A stretch of DNA of 64,000 nt from an uncultured Mediterraneibacter sp. (GTDB taxonomy: Bacteria; Bacillota; Clostridia; Lachnospirales; Lachnospiraceae), in NCBI GenBank assembly GCA_944377745.1, contig CALWFV010000003.1, forward strand, positions 62,001 through 126,000, read 5' to 3'. Under the pieces are notes generated by a model. That model was not told the origin of the DNA. It ran no database searches and saw nothing but the letters and a program-made list of their open reading frames with translations. Made by a program: the position numbers and the translations under genes. Positions 1 to 12,504 of the stretch are shown in pieces. Numbering within the stretch: the stretch's first letter is position 1; each line of letters starts with the position of its first letter.

Positions 1-1205
1 TTTCCCGTCAGATCTTTCAGCCCCTGCAGAAGAAGGCTGCAGTAGTCCTGTATCCATCTCTCATAGCTGTCCAGACCGGAAAAATGAAGCTGATTCTGGA
101 ACATTGCCTGATTCCGGTCCAGGATCCCCGCAATGTCCACTCCTTTTTCCTGCATGACTTCAAACACGGCATTCTTGATCGCAGTGCACAATTCCACGGG
201 CACACGATGATCCGTACACTTTTTTTCGTAAAGACGGCAGAACTGTGCATGTATCATCTCTTCCATCTGTTCGGTACGAAGAAGTTCTATACATTCTCTG
301 AATTCATCTTTATTAAAATACAGCAGGGGAAATATTCGTTCCTGAGTCATATCAAGTTCATCATAAAATATGCAGACAGGATCTTTTCGGTAAAGCCTGT
401 GTTTCAATGCCTCTGCCGACTGCCTGTACAAATCTGCGATTTCTGAAATGTCTCCTTTACTGCTCACGCCAGCGGTATAATCAGATCTCAGCTCACGCAT
501 CGCCGACCAGATGATCTGCCTGTATTCCATCCGCTCTGACCGGCTGCTTACTTCTGCAAGAAATACGATCCTCTCCTCTTCTCTGAAAAGAATTCTGATA
601 TTTCCTCTGTCTTTCCCCGGCATACTCAGCCTTTCCTCCGCCTCTTCCTCTGACACGGCTCTTGATCCGCGCTGTCCGTAAATCTCGTTTTTCTCCACAG
701 AAACCAAAACAATTTCCCCGGGAAGCCTCTCTCCTTTTAGATAAAGAAGAGCCCTGACCGCACTGTATTCTCCGCCCTCTTCCAGAATCTTCCTTATTTC
801 CTGTCGGTGCACAATCTCCGCCTGTCTGTCTTCACTCTCTATTTCTTTTATGCTTTTGGCCAGCAGATCTGTGAGTTTATCCAGATTCACCGGCTTTAAC
901 AGATACTCTACCACACCGATCGAGATCGCCTTTTTTGCATACTCGAACTCCGAATAACCGCTGAGCAGTATCACTTTCCTTGCTCCATACCCCTCTATTG
1001 CCCGCTCTGCCAGTTCCAGTCCATCGATCCCGGGCATGCGTATGTCTGAGATAATGATTTCCGGCCGATGTTCACTGCATATCCTTTCTGCCGCAACACC
1101 GTCTTCTGCCGTAAACACCGTATCGATTCCCAGAAATTTCCAGTCAATGTTGGATCCCAGTCCGTTTCTGATATGTCTTTCATCGTCAGCAATCAATATC
1201 TTCAT
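1..1205 (-). CDS. YesN-like response regulator, C-terminus cut by the window edge
   Basis: The reading frame is open from ATG at 1205 to the window edge, about 401 codons, so the C-terminus is missing. The N-terminus is a receiver domain: acidic pair D7-D8, phospho-acceptor D54 in ISDIRMPGIDG, and the conserved Lys of the YLLKPVN segment near residue 105. The middle part looks like the linker of YesN-type regulators, which usually end in an AraC helix-turn-helix; that part should lie outside the window. The start overlaps the stop of the upstream histidine kinase gene by 20 bases, so the two form a translationally coupled two-component pair. Targets are probably sugar uptake genes, as usual for YesM/YesN pairs, but none is adjacent here. 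Confidence 0.85.
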   Translation of the reverse strand, partial: MKILIADDERHIRNGLGSNIDWKFLGIDTVFTAEDGVAAERICSEHRPEIIISDIRMPGIDGLELAERAIEGYGARKVILLSGYSEFEYAKKAISIGVVEYLLKPVNLDKLTDLLAKSIKEIESEDRQAEIVHRQEIRKILEEGGEYSAVRALLYLKGERLPGEIVLVSVEKNEIYGQRGSRAVSEEEAEERLSMPGKDRGNIRILFREEERIVFLAEVSSRSERMEYRQIIWSAMRELRSDYTAGVSSKGDISEIADLYRQSAEALKHRLYRKDPVCIFYDELDMTQERIFPLLYFNKDEFRECIELLRTEQMEEMIHAQFCRLYEKKCTDHRVPVELCTAIKNAVFEVMQEKGVDIAGILDRNQAMFQNQLHFSGLDSYERWIQDYCSLLLQGLKDLTG

Positions 1206-2991
1206 TCTCAGTTCCCTCCCTGAACGCTTTTGAAATCCTGACACGCACAACAGTTCCTTTTCCCGGTGTCGAATCAAACTGTACACCGTAGCCTTCACCG
1301 TATTTCAGATGGATCCGGTCATTTACGTTTTTCAGCGCATAGATTTTATCTGTCGTTTCTTTCTGCTGCAGAATCTTCTGTATTGCTGTCGGTTCTGTGC
1401 CAACGCCGTCATCACGCACTTCATAGATAATATCTCTGCCGAAGCTTTTGATCGAGACCCATATATGTCCTCCTCCTACTTTTTCCTCCAGTCCATGCAC
1501 GAATGCATTTTCTACAATCGGCTGCAGAACCAGTTTCAGCACGATACAGTTTTCAAGGTCTTCATCCATCTGAATATCCACCTTTATCTTCTCACCGAAC
1601 CGGCTTTTCTGAAGAGTCAGATAATTGTTTAAATGACGGACTTCTTCCCCGACAGTTGTGGTCTCCTGTCCATTGTTCAGCACATGTCTGAACATCCCCG
1701 AGAGCGCTTCGATCTGTTCCGCCAGATCTTTCTCTCCATGCTCTATCGCGATCCATCTCATTGTATCCAGCGTATTGTATAAAAAATGAGGATTGATCTG
1801 AGACTGCAGGGACAAAACCTCTGCTTCCCTGCATTGAAGCTGGCCTTTATATACGGTTTCTATCAGTTCACGTATCCTTTCCGTCATGCGGATAATACTC
1901 TGGTTCAGATGGCTGACCTCATCCCGGCTTCCGGAATACAGATGAATGCTGTAATTCCCCTCATCTATTGTCTCAACATCCTTTGCCAGTTTTACAATCG
2001 GATTAATAACGGCTCTTTTTTGCCAGATTGAAAATATCACTCCGAAAAATATCGAAAGAATCAGTGCAATCCAGAATATCACATTAATAAGACTCATCTG
2101 TTCCTTCAAAGAAGCCAGACTCCTTACCTGCACCACAGTCCAGCCGTTAACAGGAAGTTGATAATAGAACACCGCTTTTCCCTCATCTTCAGATACATAG
2201 TATCCTTCTGAATGCTCCGTACGTGTACGTATATCACGAGATACTCTTTCGCCCAGCATATCTTTATCCTGCGCAGAAGCCACATATCCTTCTGAGTCAA
2301 AGATAAATGCGTAGTCCCCTTCCCCATTTCCCCCATTGCCATATAGAGAACAAAGATATTCTTCACTTATACTGATGCGCTCTATCCCTATCGGCACAAT
2401 CCGATATAAATGATTTACGATACGATAAAGAGAGGCCACCTCTTCGTTTCCCATCCCCCCTGTATATCCCTCCAACATTTTGGCCGGTTCCCATATCACC
2501 TTTCCTTCCAGTTCTTCCATTTCATTCATCTTGTCCGTCTGTTCAAGGATTTCTTCCTTCTCATAATAGTTTCTGTATTGATAGAGAATTTGCTCTTCAC
2601 AAAATAAGGAAACAGAAGAAATATATTTTTTTGAGTAAACCTTCTGTTCTATCATAAGTATCACATCCATCAGGCTCTCTTCTTTCACCTCTCCACTTTC
2701 CTGAAATTCATTAAACAGAGTTTGTATCTCCCGGCTGCTTGTCAGATTTCTGGATAAATCCATGACATCAGTCAATACGTTTTCCATGCTGGGTCTGGAT
2801 TGTTTTAATATTTCCAGTTCTTTCTCGTACTGCTTATTCAGAAACTGTTCTGTGACTACACTATTCATTACCAAAAACACAAGAATCAATGGTATGATCA
2901 GACACAAAAGAATTATCCCCATAAATTTATCTGCCAGCCCCATGTTTCTTAATCTGCTCATAACTCCCGGTCTTTTCATTCTTTCTGGCAT
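1186..2991 (-). CDS. YesM-like sensor histidine kinase
   Basis: A membrane sensor kinase of about 601 residues. It has an N-terminal membrane helix (near residues 23-45), an extracellular sensing region, a second membrane helix near 300, a HAMP-like linker, the His_kinase segment with the phospho-acceptor His in QINPHFLYNTLDTMRW, and a C-terminal ATPase domain (NAFVHGLEE, DDGVG, TPGKGT). This order is typical of the YesM (LytS-like) class. An upstream GTG at 3003 is in frame, but the ATG at 2991 has AGGTGG about 8 bases ahead and is preferred. The downstream response regulator overlaps its end. The signal sensed cannot be read from the sequence. Confidence 0.9.
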   Translation of the reverse strand: MPERMKRPGVMSRLRNMGLADKFMGIILLCLIIPLILVFLVMNSVVTEQFLNKQYEKELEILKQSRPSMENVLTDVMDLSRNLTSSREIQTLFNEFQESGEVKEESLMDVILMIEQKVYSKKYISSVSLFCEEQILYQYRNYYEKEEILEQTDKMNEMEELEGKVIWEPAKMLEGYTGGMGNEEVASLYRIVNHLYRIVPIGIERISISEEYLCSLYGNGGNGEGDYAFIFDSEGYVASAQDKDMLGERVSRDIRTRTEHSEGYYVSEDEGKAVFYYQLPVNGWTVVQVRSLASLKEQMSLINVIFWIALILSIFFGVIFSIWQKRAVINPIVKLAKDVETIDEGNYSIHLYSGSRDEVSHLNQSIIRMTERIRELIETVYKGQLQCREAEVLSLQSQINPHFLYNTLDTMRWIAIEHGEKDLAEQIEALSGMFRHVLNNGQETTTVGEEVRHLNNYLTLQKSRFGEKIKVDIQMDEDLENCIVLKLVLQPIVENAFVHGLEEKVGGGHIWVSIKSFGRDIIYEVRDDGVGTEPTAIQKILQQKETTDKIYALKNVNDRIHLKYGEGYGVQFDSTPGKGTVVRVRISKAFREGTENEDIDC

Positions 2992-3292
2992 CCGGCACAC
3001 CACCTTTCTTTCTGACGATTTCTGTACTTCCGCTCCGGTTCAAATATATATCAGTCGTTCACCCCAACCACAGACAGGCAGACATAGATGCTTTTATGTC
3101 ATCCATCCCCGCCGTTTTTTCTGTTCTCAATTTTATTTCAGTATATCAAAAATCTATTTCTGATTAAGTGGAATAATTTTCTATTTTATCGAATATTTTT
3201 TGAAGGGAATCAAATTTAAAAATCTACATAAAAACACCGGCGTCTTCCGATATAAGATCATCAGAATCCGCCGGTGTTTTTCAGCATCTTCC
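2992..3292. other. Intergenic region between the kinase gene and the V-ATPase operon end
   Basis: This 301-base gap holds the 5' leader of the kinase operon (minus strand) and the terminator of the V-ATPase operon at 3231-3280. The stretch 3160-3230 is very AT-rich. No open frame with a ribosome binding site is seen. I could not identify a convincing -35/-10 pair for the kinase operon here. Confidence 0.6.
3231..3280 (-). terminator. Rho-independent terminator of the V-ATPase operon
   Basis: Inverted repeat with arms AAAACACCGGCG (3231-3242) and CGCCGGTGTTTT (3269-3280), a perfect 12-base stem with a 26-base loop. On the minus strand it begins 13 bases after the stop of subunit D, and the stem runs into a T-rich stretch. 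The A/T flanks of the stem would let it act in both directions. Confidence 0.85.
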
Positions 3293-3949
3293 CTATTTCT
3301 CACTGTAGTGATGAGCCTCCTCGAGCATCATATCCTTCACCTTCATCAGCCGGATCTGGGTACTTCTCTCGTTCTCATCCAGTTTCATTGTGATATACTT
3401 TATATTCTCCTCCGTCTCGGGAATGATCACATGCTCCAGGGCATTTACACGTCTCCTGGTCTTCTCGATCTCCGCCGCCATAAGCTGGCACGCCTTCTCG
3501 CACTCGGCAAGCCGGATCATATCCGGAAGGATATCCGCCAGGGATTTTACCGCTCCGTCCAGGTCACTGGAGGTAAAGGCAAATCCGTAGGAATAGATAT
3601 CATTCTCGTCAGCAGTCCTGGTCTTGTACTCGAAGGTCGGGATATCCACGCTCATCACATTCTTCTCACCGGCCTCCAGATTAACCTCCTGCTTGGGAGC
3701 CATGAGCGCCGTGTTGAGGGCAGCTTCCGACATCCCCGCCTTGGCGATGACAAAATTCCGGTTTGCCGACTTGATTCCGGCTTCCACTTTCCTGCGCACT
3801 GTCATATTTTCACGGACCAGATCCAGATACTGACGCATAAGTTCGTCCCGCTTATCCTTCAGAAGCTTGTGGCCTTTGATCGCCGTGACCCGTTTCTTCT
3901 TCAGGCGCGTCAGCTCCATCCGGGTCGGATTTACATGTTTTGAAGCCAA
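3293..3949 (-). CDS. ntpD: V-type ATP synthase subunit D
   Basis: 218 residues, the usual length for the D subunit, which forms the central rotor shaft of V/A-type ATPases. The N-terminal NPTRMELTRLKKK motif and long helices at both ends (antiparallel coiled coil) are characteristic. Translation starts at TTG 3949: AGGAGG lies 7 bases ahead and the resulting MASKHVNPTRMEL start matches the family. It is the last gene of the operon, followed by a terminator. It couples rotation of the membrane ring to the A/B head. Confidence 0.95.
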   Translation of the reverse strand: MASKHVNPTRMELTRLKKKRVTAIKGHKLLKDKRDELMRQYLDLVRENMTVRRKVEAGIKSANRNFVIAKAGMSEAALNTALMAPKQEVNLEAGEKNVMSVDIPTFEYKTRTADENDIYSYGFAFTSSDLDGAVKSLADILPDMIRLAECEKACQLMAAEIEKTRRRVNALEHVIIPETEENIKYITMKLDENERSTQIRLMKVKDMMLEEAHHYSEK

Positions 3950-3970
3950 AACTCCACCTCCTCTGATAAA

Positions 3971-5335
3971 TCAGTAGAACTCATCCAGATATTTATCGTC
4001 GATTCGTTTGAGTTCGTTTCTCGGGAGCATCCGCAGCAGTTTCCATCCGATGTCCAGAGTCTCCTCGATACTCCGGTCAGTGTTGTATCCCTGGGATACG
4101 TATTCCTGCTCGAAAGCGTCCGCGAACTTCGCGTACATCAGATCAATCTCGGTCAGCGCCGCCTCACCCAGAATCACCATGAGCTCTTTGGCGTCTTTTC
4201 CACGTGCATACGCGGCGAAGAGCTGGTTCATGGTATTGGAGTGATCAGCACGGGTCTTGCCCTCGCCGATTCCTTTATCCTTCAGTCGGGACAGAGAGGG
4301 CAGAACGTCGATCGGCGGCGTAACACCTTTTCGGTAGAGCTCACGGCTCAGGATGATCTGTCCCTCTGTGATATATCCGGTCAGGTCCGGGATTGGATGG
4401 GTCTTGTCATCCTCGGGCATGGTCAGGATCGGGATCATAGTGATGCTTCCCTTCTTCCCGTTCTGCCTTCCCGCTCTCTCATAGATGGACGCCAGGTCCG
4501 TGTACATATATCCGGGGTATCCGCGGCGTCCCGGTACTTCCTTGCGGGCCGCCGAGACCTCCCGGAGCGCATCCGCATAGTTTGTGATATCTGTCAGGAT
4601 GACGAGCACGTGCATCTCTTTCTCAAAAGCAAGATACTCCGCCGCCGTCAGAGCCATCTTCGGCGTTGCGATACGCTCAATGGCAGGGTCGTTGGCCAGG
4701 TTCACAAACAGAACTGTCCTGTCAAGTGCTCCTGTCTCACGGAAACTCTCGATAAAGAAGTTGGACTCCTCAAAAGTGATTCCCATTGCCGCAAACACAA
4801 CGGCGAAGTTCTCGTCTTTTCCCAGTACCTTTGCCTGGCGGGCGATCTGTGCCGCAAGCTGTGCATGGGGCAGACCGGATGCAGAGAAAATGGGCAGTTT
4901 CTGCCCGCGGACCAGAGTGTTCAGTCCGTCAATGGCAGATACACCGGTCTGAATGAACTCCTCCGGATAACTCCTTGCCGCCGGGTTCATAGGAAGACCG
5001 TTGATGTCCATCCTTGCCTCCGGCAGGATCTCCGGGCCATCGTCGATGGGACGTCCCAGTCCGTCAAAGACACGTCCCAGCATATCCTCGGATACACCCA
5101 GCTCCATACTCCTTCCCAGGAAACGTACCTTGCTGTTAGACAGGTTGATTCCTGTTGAGCTCTCGAAAAGCTGTACCAGCACGTCGCTTCCATTTACTTC
5201 AAGTACCTTGCATCTCCTGGTCTCTCCATTAACCAGCTCGATCTCTCCCAGTTCGTCATAGGTCACGCCCTCCACGCCGCGCACGAGCATCAGCGGTCCT
5301 GCGACTTCCTGTATGGTTCTATACTCCTTAGGCAT
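3971..5335 (-). CDS. ntpB: V-type ATP synthase subunit B (non-catalytic)
   Basis: 454 residues, full length. This is the regulatory nucleotide-binding subunit that alternates with subunit A in the A3B3 head. It shows the alpha/beta ATPase fold signature ([18 protein letters not shown] in place of a classical P-loop) and the family motif [17 protein letters not shown], near the ATP synthase alpha/beta signature. The lack of a true GxxxxGKT loop distinguishes B from A. It starts just upstream of the D gene and one base after the stop of A, so it is probably coupled. Confidence 0.96.
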   Translation of the reverse strand: MPKEYRTIQEVAGPLMLVRGVEGVTYDELGEIELVNGETRRCKVLEVNGSDVLVQLFESSTGINLSNSKVRFLGRSMELGVSEDMLGRVFDGLGRPIDDGPEILPEARMDINGLPMNPAARSYPEEFIQTGVSAIDGLNTLVRGQKLPIFSASGLPHAQLAAQIARQAKVLGKDENFAVVFAAMGITFEESNFFIESFRETGALDRTVLFVNLANDPAIERIATPKMALTAAEYLAFEKEMHVLVILTDITNYADALREVSAARKEVPGRRGYPGYMYTDLASIYERAGRQNGKKGSITMIPILTMPEDDKTHPIPDLTGYITEGQIILSRELYRKGVTPPIDVLPSLSRLKDKGIGEGKTRADHSNTMNQLFAAYARGKDAKELMVILGEAALTEIDLMYAKFADAFEQEYVSQGYNTDRSIEETLDIGWKLLRMLPRNELKRIDDKYLDEFY

Positions 5336-5336
5336 A

Positions 5337-7103
5337 TCAGCGTTCCCCCTTTCCGAAGGTATTGGCTATCTGGGCACTCAGCTCCTCGTCCACCTTCTTA
5401 TATTCTTCATCCAGCGCGTCTTCCGTCACATATTTGAAACGTCCGATCTGCTCTCTGACAGGCATAGAGATCAGTTTCTGAAGGGAGGCTCCCTGGGAAA
5501 GTGCCTCTACCGCTCTGTCGTAAAATGCGTTTACAAGTTTCATCATCATATACTGTTTCTTCAGAGACGTGTATGTGTCGACCTCATGGAAAGAATTCTG
5601 ATGAAGGAAATCCTCTCTGATGGAACGCGCCGCCTCCATCTTCAGCCGGTCTCCCGGGGAGAGGGCATCCATACCGACCATCTTCACGATCTCTTCCAGC
5701 TCAGCCTCTTCCTGAAGGAGGGTCATCATCTTCTGACGTCCTTCCATCCAGTCAGACGCCACCTCCGCGTTGAACCATTTCTCCATATCATCCAGATATA
5801 GAGAGTAGCTGTTCAGCCAGTTGATCGCCGGGAAATGTCTCTTATATGCCAGTTCAGAATCAAGCCCCCAGAATACCTTCACGATACGAAGAGTAGCCTG
5901 GGACACCGGCTCGGAGGTATCTCCTCCCGGAGGGGATACCGCACCGATCACGGACAACGCCCCCTCTCTTCCCTCTTTTCCAAGAGAGATCACATGTCCC
6001 GCACGCTCATAGAACTGCGCCAGACGGCTTCCCAGATAAGCCGGGTAGCCTTCCTCGCCGGGCATCTCCTCCAGACGGCCCGACATCTCACGGAGGGCCT
6101 CCGCCCAACGAGATGTGGAATCCGCCATCAGAGCCACGGAATATCCCATATCACGGAAATACTCCGCGATGGTGATCCCTGTATAGATGGACGCCTCGCG
6201 GGCCGCAACAGGCATGTCCGATGTGTTGGCAATCAGCACTGTCCTCTGCATCAGAGGCTGTCCGGTCTTCGGATCTTTCAGTTCCGGGAACTCGTTCAAT
6301 ACATCTGTCATCTCGTTCCCACGCTCACCGCACCCGATATAGACAACGATATCTGCCTCAGCCCATTTCGCCAGCTGATGCTGGATCACGGTCTTGCCGC
6401 TCCCGAAAGGCCCGGGGACTGCTGCCACACCGCCCTTTGCGATGGGGAAGAATGTGTCGATGACACGCTGTCCCGTAACAAGAGGCATCTCCGGGGGCAG
6501 TTTCTTCTTATACGGACGTCCACGACGGACCGGCCATTTCTGCATCATGGTCAGTTCTCTCTCCCCGTCCGCAGTCTCAACCACCGCTACAACCTCTTCT
6601 ACGGTAAACTCACCGCTCCGGATCTCTTTGATCCTGCCGCTGACCCCATAGGGAACCATGATCTTCTGCTGCACCAGCACCGTCTCCTGAACCGTACCGA
6701 TGACATCCCCCGGCTCCACCTGGTCACCTTCCTGAACCGTGGGAATAAACTCCCACTTCAGATCCCTTTTCAGGGAAGGCACTTCCACACCGCGCTTCAG
6801 ATTGTTTCCTGAAATCTTCATAATATCATCCAGAGGTCTCTGGATCCCATCATAGATACTTGTGATCAGTCCGGGCCCCAGTTCCACGGACATGGGAACT
6901 TCCATGGACTCTACCGGCTCTCCCGGTCCCAGACCGGAAGTCTCCTCGTACACCTGGATCGACGCCTCATCCCCGTGCATCTCGATGATCTCTCCGATCA
7001 GACGCTGCTTCGACACACGGACCACGTCAAACATATTTGCATCACGCATTCCCTCTGCGATGACAAGAGGTCCTGCGACTTTTTTTATAACTCCTGTGCT
7101 CAT
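5337..7103 (-). CDS. ntpA: V-type ATP synthase subunit A (catalytic)
   Basis: 588 residues, the usual length. It is the catalytic head subunit that binds and hydrolyses or makes ATP. The P-loop GPFGSGKTV is near residue 230, the non-homologous insert of V-type A subunits lies around 110-200, and the signature [12 protein letters not shown] follows later in the protein. The start overlaps the stop of the F gene by 4 bases (ATGA), so translation is coupled. It sits in the standard order C-F-A-B-D. Confidence 0.97.
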   Translation of the reverse strand: MSTGVIKKVAGPLVIAEGMRDANMFDVVRVSKQRLIGEIIEMHGDEASIQVYEETSGLGPGEPVESMEVPMSVELGPGLITSIYDGIQRPLDDIMKISGNNLKRGVEVPSLKRDLKWEFIPTVQEGDQVEPGDVIGTVQETVLVQQKIMVPYGVSGRIKEIRSGEFTVEEVVAVVETADGERELTMMQKWPVRRGRPYKKKLPPEMPLVTGQRVIDTFFPIAKGGVAAVPGPFGSGKTVIQHQLAKWAEADIVVYIGCGERGNEMTDVLNEFPELKDPKTGQPLMQRTVLIANTSDMPVAAREASIYTGITIAEYFRDMGYSVALMADSTSRWAEALREMSGRLEEMPGEEGYPAYLGSRLAQFYERAGHVISLGKEGREGALSVIGAVSPPGGDTSEPVSQATLRIVKVFWGLDSELAYKRHFPAINWLNSYSLYLDDMEKWFNAEVASDWMEGRQKMMTLLQEEAELEEIVKMVGMDALSPGDRLKMEAARSIREDFLHQNSFHEVDTYTSLKKQYMMMKLVNAFYDRAVEALSQGASLQKLISMPVREQIGRFKYVTEDALDEEYKKVDEELSAQIANTFGKGER

Positions 7104-7426
7104 TCACTTACTCCTCCAAACAGAATATCCGACCCGACTGCCTGCTCTACGGTCTTCCTGACTCCCTCCACACCGGCACCCGTATTCCCGGATACGCCGG
7201 GAATCTGTATGATCGATGGAAGGGTTCTCTCTCTGTATTCTTCGATCTCGTCTTCCAGTTCCGCTGCCGCTGCCTCTGTGATATAGATGATCCCGTAATT
7301 TCCTCCGGCAAGCTGCCTGAGCTTGCCCCGCGCTTCCTCCGGGGTCTTTACAGGGCAGATGGAAAGGCCAAGAGTGGCGAATCCATAGATACTGTCATAG
7401 TCGCCTATCACTGCAATCTTATACAT
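7100..7426 (-). CDS. V-type ATP synthase subunit F
   Basis: 108 residues, full length for the small F subunit that binds the central stalk (called NtpG in Enterococcus). The N-terminus [20 protein letters not shown] is the family hallmark. The C-terminal part IIQIPGV matches the conserved end. The gene overlaps the end of the C gene by 8 bases and its stop overlaps the start of A, placing it firmly within the operon. Confidence 0.93.
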   Translation of the reverse strand: MYKIAVIGDYDSIYGFATLGLSICPVKTPEEARGKLRQLAGGNYGIIYITEAAAAELEDEIEEYRERTLPSIIQIPGVSGNTGAGVEGVRKTVEQAVGSDILFGGVSE

Positions 7427-8390
7427 ACATCTCCCTTATCCTTTCCCGGATCGCATCGTCCGGAAAACCGTTTTGTTTTCCGGTCAGGATGATCCGCACT
7501 GTCTTGATCTCATTCTCTCTCGCGATCAGATACCCCAGCAGAGGGCCAACTGAAAACGTCTCATATTTCTGTGATTTGAGTGTTTCGATCATTTGGTTAT
7601 CACACCAGCGCTCAAATGCCGACGGGGATTCCTTCAGCGCCTCCGCGCCTGCCGCATAGGAAGTTCCTTCCAGATACTGGGCAATCTCATCCGAGCCGGC
7701 AAGAGCGGCCCGGATCAGCTGTTCTACGCTTACGCCCTGGCACTCAGCCATGGCGCTTCGCATGAAATCCGAAGATTTCCCTGTCTTCTGGGAACGCACC
7801 GCGATCTTGATATCAGCGATAGCTACCGTGGTGTCCGCATAATCGGCTATGATCGGCTCCCCTGAGCGCTGTCCGGCATCCCTGACCGCCTCCAGCGCCG
7901 CTTTGTCAATCATGATATCACAGAGCTGACCGTCTCTCGTGTGAAGCAGTGTCTCAAAGGCCTCCTGCGCAACGCCCGGCATATTTCCCGGAAGACGGGC
8001 AAAATCCTTGCTCTCCACGATCTTCATCATCTCCTCGCCCGGGATAGCGCAGTCATCGTAAAAGATATGGGGATTTTTCACCTCGGTACACACTTCCTTG
8101 ATGGCGGCTTTCAGGTTATGATACAGCTTCGGATAAGAAAGAACATCGAAAACGCGCATATCCGGGGCCACGTCCCGGATCACCTGCCAGGTCTTCTCCT
8201 CCTCACGGTTTAAGACTGCGTCCGTATCATTTGCCGCGGCCGCGTCTCCCCATCCTTTTTCGATCAAAAGCTGCAATGCCTGTTCCGCCGTGGGGCAGGC
8301 CAGGAGCTGTTCGATCACAGCATCGGTAAGGAGCGAAGTCTCAAGGGCACGGATGCGGGCAACCGCGTAAGTATACTTTGTATTACCCAA
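7419..8390 (-). CDS. ntpC: V-type ATP synthase subunit C
   Basis: 323 residues, the usual length for the funnel-shaped C (d-type) subunit that links the central stalk to the membrane ring. The protein is mostly helical. The N-terminal YTYAVARIRALETSLL and the internal FDVLSYPKLYHNLKAAIK segments are typical. It lies between E and F, two bases after the stop of E, and is cytoplasmic and membrane-associated. Confidence 0.93.
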   Translation of the reverse strand: MGNTKYTYAVARIRALETSLLTDAVIEQLLACPTAEQALQLLIEKGWGDAAAANDTDAVLNREEEKTWQVIRDVAPDMRVFDVLSYPKLYHNLKAAIKEVCTEVKNPHIFYDDCAIPGEEMMKIVESKDFARLPGNMPGVAQEAFETLLHTRDGQLCDIMIDKAALEAVRDAGQRSGEPIIADYADTTVAIADIKIAVRSQKTGKSSDFMRSAMAECQGVSVEQLIRAALAGSDEIAQYLEGTSYAAGAEALKESPSAFERWCDNQMIETLKSQKYETFSVGPLLGYLIARENEIKTVRIILTGKQNGFPDDAIRERIREMYV

Positions 8391-8392
8391 CT

Positions 8393-9001
8393 CTATCCCT
8401 CCCTGCCGGAAGCAAACAGCATCCTGTTCACCTGATCCGATAATTCTTCTCTCTTTGAATCAAACACTGCTTTTATCGTACAGTTTTCTTCCACGCCGCC
8501 ATACACGAGAAGGAATCCCCCTTCTGCCGTACAGGGCTGCTCGGAGATTGTCAGACTCCCGCCTTTTTCCGCCGCGATGTTCTTCACCCTGTCAGAAAAG
8601 CCTTCCGGCATCCTTCTGAGTTCCCTCTCGGTAAAACGGATCTCACCGTCTTCGGGGAGTACATATTTCTTCAACAGCCTCTCCACAAATTCAAAATACT
8701 CATTGTCGTCCAGATCCAGAACTCTCCGGTAAGCCTTCTGAAGGATCTCCCGGATCACTTCCTGCTTCGCCGCGAGATATGCCTGTTTCCTCTGCATATC
8801 CTGAGCCGAAGCCGCCCTGGAAGCGTGATCCAGCGCATCTTTTTCCGCCTTTGAGGCGATCTTCAAAGCCTGCGCCTCCGCCTCTTCCTGTGCGTTCTTC
8901 AGGATCTTCTGCGCCTCCGCCTCCGCTTTCACACGGATTTCCTGCGCAGACGTTTCCGCTTCCTTCAGGATCTGGGCTTTCATCTTGTCCAGTCCACTCA
9001 T
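8393..9001 (-). CDS. ntpE: V-type ATP synthase subunit E
   Basis: About 202 residues. This is a peripheral-stalk subunit with a long N-terminal coiled coil rich in Ala, Glu and Lys (residues about 5-75) and a globular C-terminal domain. A GTG at 9007 is in frame, but the ATG at 9001 has AGGAGG 7 bases ahead and is the better start. It follows the K gene closely. E pairs with the G/H-type coiled-coil protein encoded first in the operon to form the stator. Confidence 0.92.
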   Translation of the reverse strand: MSGLDKMKAQILKEAETSAQEIRVKAEAEAQKILKNAQEEAEAQALKIASKAEKDALDHASRAASAQDMQRKQAYLAAKQEVIREILQKAYRRVLDLDDNEYFEFVERLLKKYVLPEDGEIRFTERELRRMPEGFSDRVKNIAAEKGGSLTISEQPCTAEGGFLLVYGGVEENCTIKAVFDSKREELSDQVNRMLFASGREG

Positions 9002-9012
9002 TTCCACGCCTC

Positions 9013-11507
<2,495 letters not shown>

Positions 11508-11548
11508 AGTCTTATCCCCTCCTTTTCAGTTTTCTGTAGTATTGCTGT

Positions 11549-11857
11549 TCACACCGCCTGCGAGATCACAAGTCCGACAGCTTCCTCTTCTCTCTTAAGA
11601 GCAGTGTCTTTGAGTATCCGGATCTCCTCGTCCAGTGCCTGCAAGTCCTCTTTTCCGGTTTCCTCCGCCTTCTTCCGCGCTTCCTCTGTCACTGCCAGAG
11701 CCTTCTCCTGCGCGCTGCTCAGGATCTCATCTTTCAGTGCCGCGGCTTTCTGCCCGGCTTCCTCAATGATCTTCCTGCTCTCGTCCTCGGCACTGCGCAC
11801 GATCTCGTCCGCCTGCTTCTCTGCCTCCCGGATCTCCCGGATCGTCTCTTCGACCAT
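11549..11857 (-). CDS. V-type ATPase stator coiled-coil subunit (G/H-like)
   Basis: 102 residues, almost entirely one charged amphipathic helix (Glu, Lys and Ala rich) with no membrane segment. It is the first gene of the operon, directly ahead of subunit I. Its length, coiled-coil character and position match the small G/H stator subunit of archaeal-type V-ATPases, the partner of E. Sequence conservation in this family is low, so the call rests on context and composition. Confidence 0.8.
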   Translation of the reverse strand: MVEETIREIREAEKQADEIVRSAEDESRKIIEEAGQKAAALKDEILSSAQEKALAVTEEARKKAEETGKEDLQALDEEIRILKDTALKREEEAVGLVISQAV

Positions 11858-11990
11858 ATCGGTTCACCACCTTCCCGTCTCGCGTCCGTCGTTTCTGCGG
11901 CACTGCGCAGGAACGCCGGACGCTCTTCACTGTCATACGTATCACCAAGTTATTTTTTCCAAAAACTCCAGGTTCATACCGCTAACAATC

Positions 11991-12013
11991 TATGCCTTTT
12001 TGAAAATGGCATA
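11991..12013. promoter_or_regulatory. 23-base palindrome at the predicted V-ATPase transcription start
   Basis: The arms TATGCC and GGCATA enclose a second pairing TTTT/AAAA; only one pair out of eleven is mismatched and one base sits at the centre. The palindrome covers about +1 to +22 of the transcript predicted from the promoter at 12019-12047. It could be a repressor operator or a 5' hairpin that protects the mRNA. The position is exact; the function is inference. Confidence 0.5.
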
Positions 12014-12018
12014 GGACT

Positions 12019-12047
12019 ATTATATAACATGCTGGTATTTTTTTCAA
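12019..12047 (-). promoter_or_regulatory. Sigma-A-type promoter of the V-ATPase operon
   Basis: On the minus strand there is a -35 TTGAAA (12042-12047), a 17-base spacer and a perfect -10 TATAAT (12019-12024). Transcription would start near 12012, about 155 bases ahead of the first gene of the operon. The fit to the consensus and the position ahead of a nine-gene operon make this a strong call. Confidence 0.8.
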
Positions 12048-12147
12048 AACTTTTATCAGAGAGCATATTTTCGGGATAAAAATAATCAGAATGATCCAGT
12101 TCTTCCGACTCAAATCTGCCGGGCCGAAGATACCTGCCTATTCTTTC

Positions 12148-12489
12148 TTATAATTCTTTCCCGGTTCGCTGTGCCCAGTTGGCAGCCGCACCGATCAAAT
12201 TGGCGTCATTGCGAAAAGCGCAAATGTCGATCCGTGGCGTAACAACGCGGGTTCCCACCGTCTCCTCCACCTGTCTTACAATCTCTCCAAGCTCTTTCTC
12301 AAGCCGCGGGATAAACTCTTTCCTGCTGCTGATCCCATCTCCCGGCAGAATGCTCTCCGGATCATGGACATGCTGGATATTGTAGATCCCCTCAGCAAAA
12401 TTATGATAAAATCTGTCAATAAGCCGGATGCATTCTTTGTCTCCTTTTTCTGATTCCTCAAAAACTTTTTTCCCGTTCTCAGACCGCAA
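12148..12489 (-). pseudogene. ROK-family sugar kinase, C-terminal remnant
   Basis: 113 codons that correspond only to the C-terminal third of ROK kinases (glucokinase or N-acetylmannosamine kinase type). Visible are the helix with NFAEGIYNIQHVHDPE, the usual ILIGGGIS motif in altered form (SILPGDGIS), and the final NDANLIGAA. The ATP-binding DxGxT segment and the zinc motif are absent. Only 15 bases separate its first codon from the stop of trmL, so the missing 5' part is not nearby. It is most likely a decayed, 5'-truncated gene, possibly no longer translated. Confidence 0.75.
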
Positions 12490-12504
12490 TCTCAGCCTTT
12501 CTTC

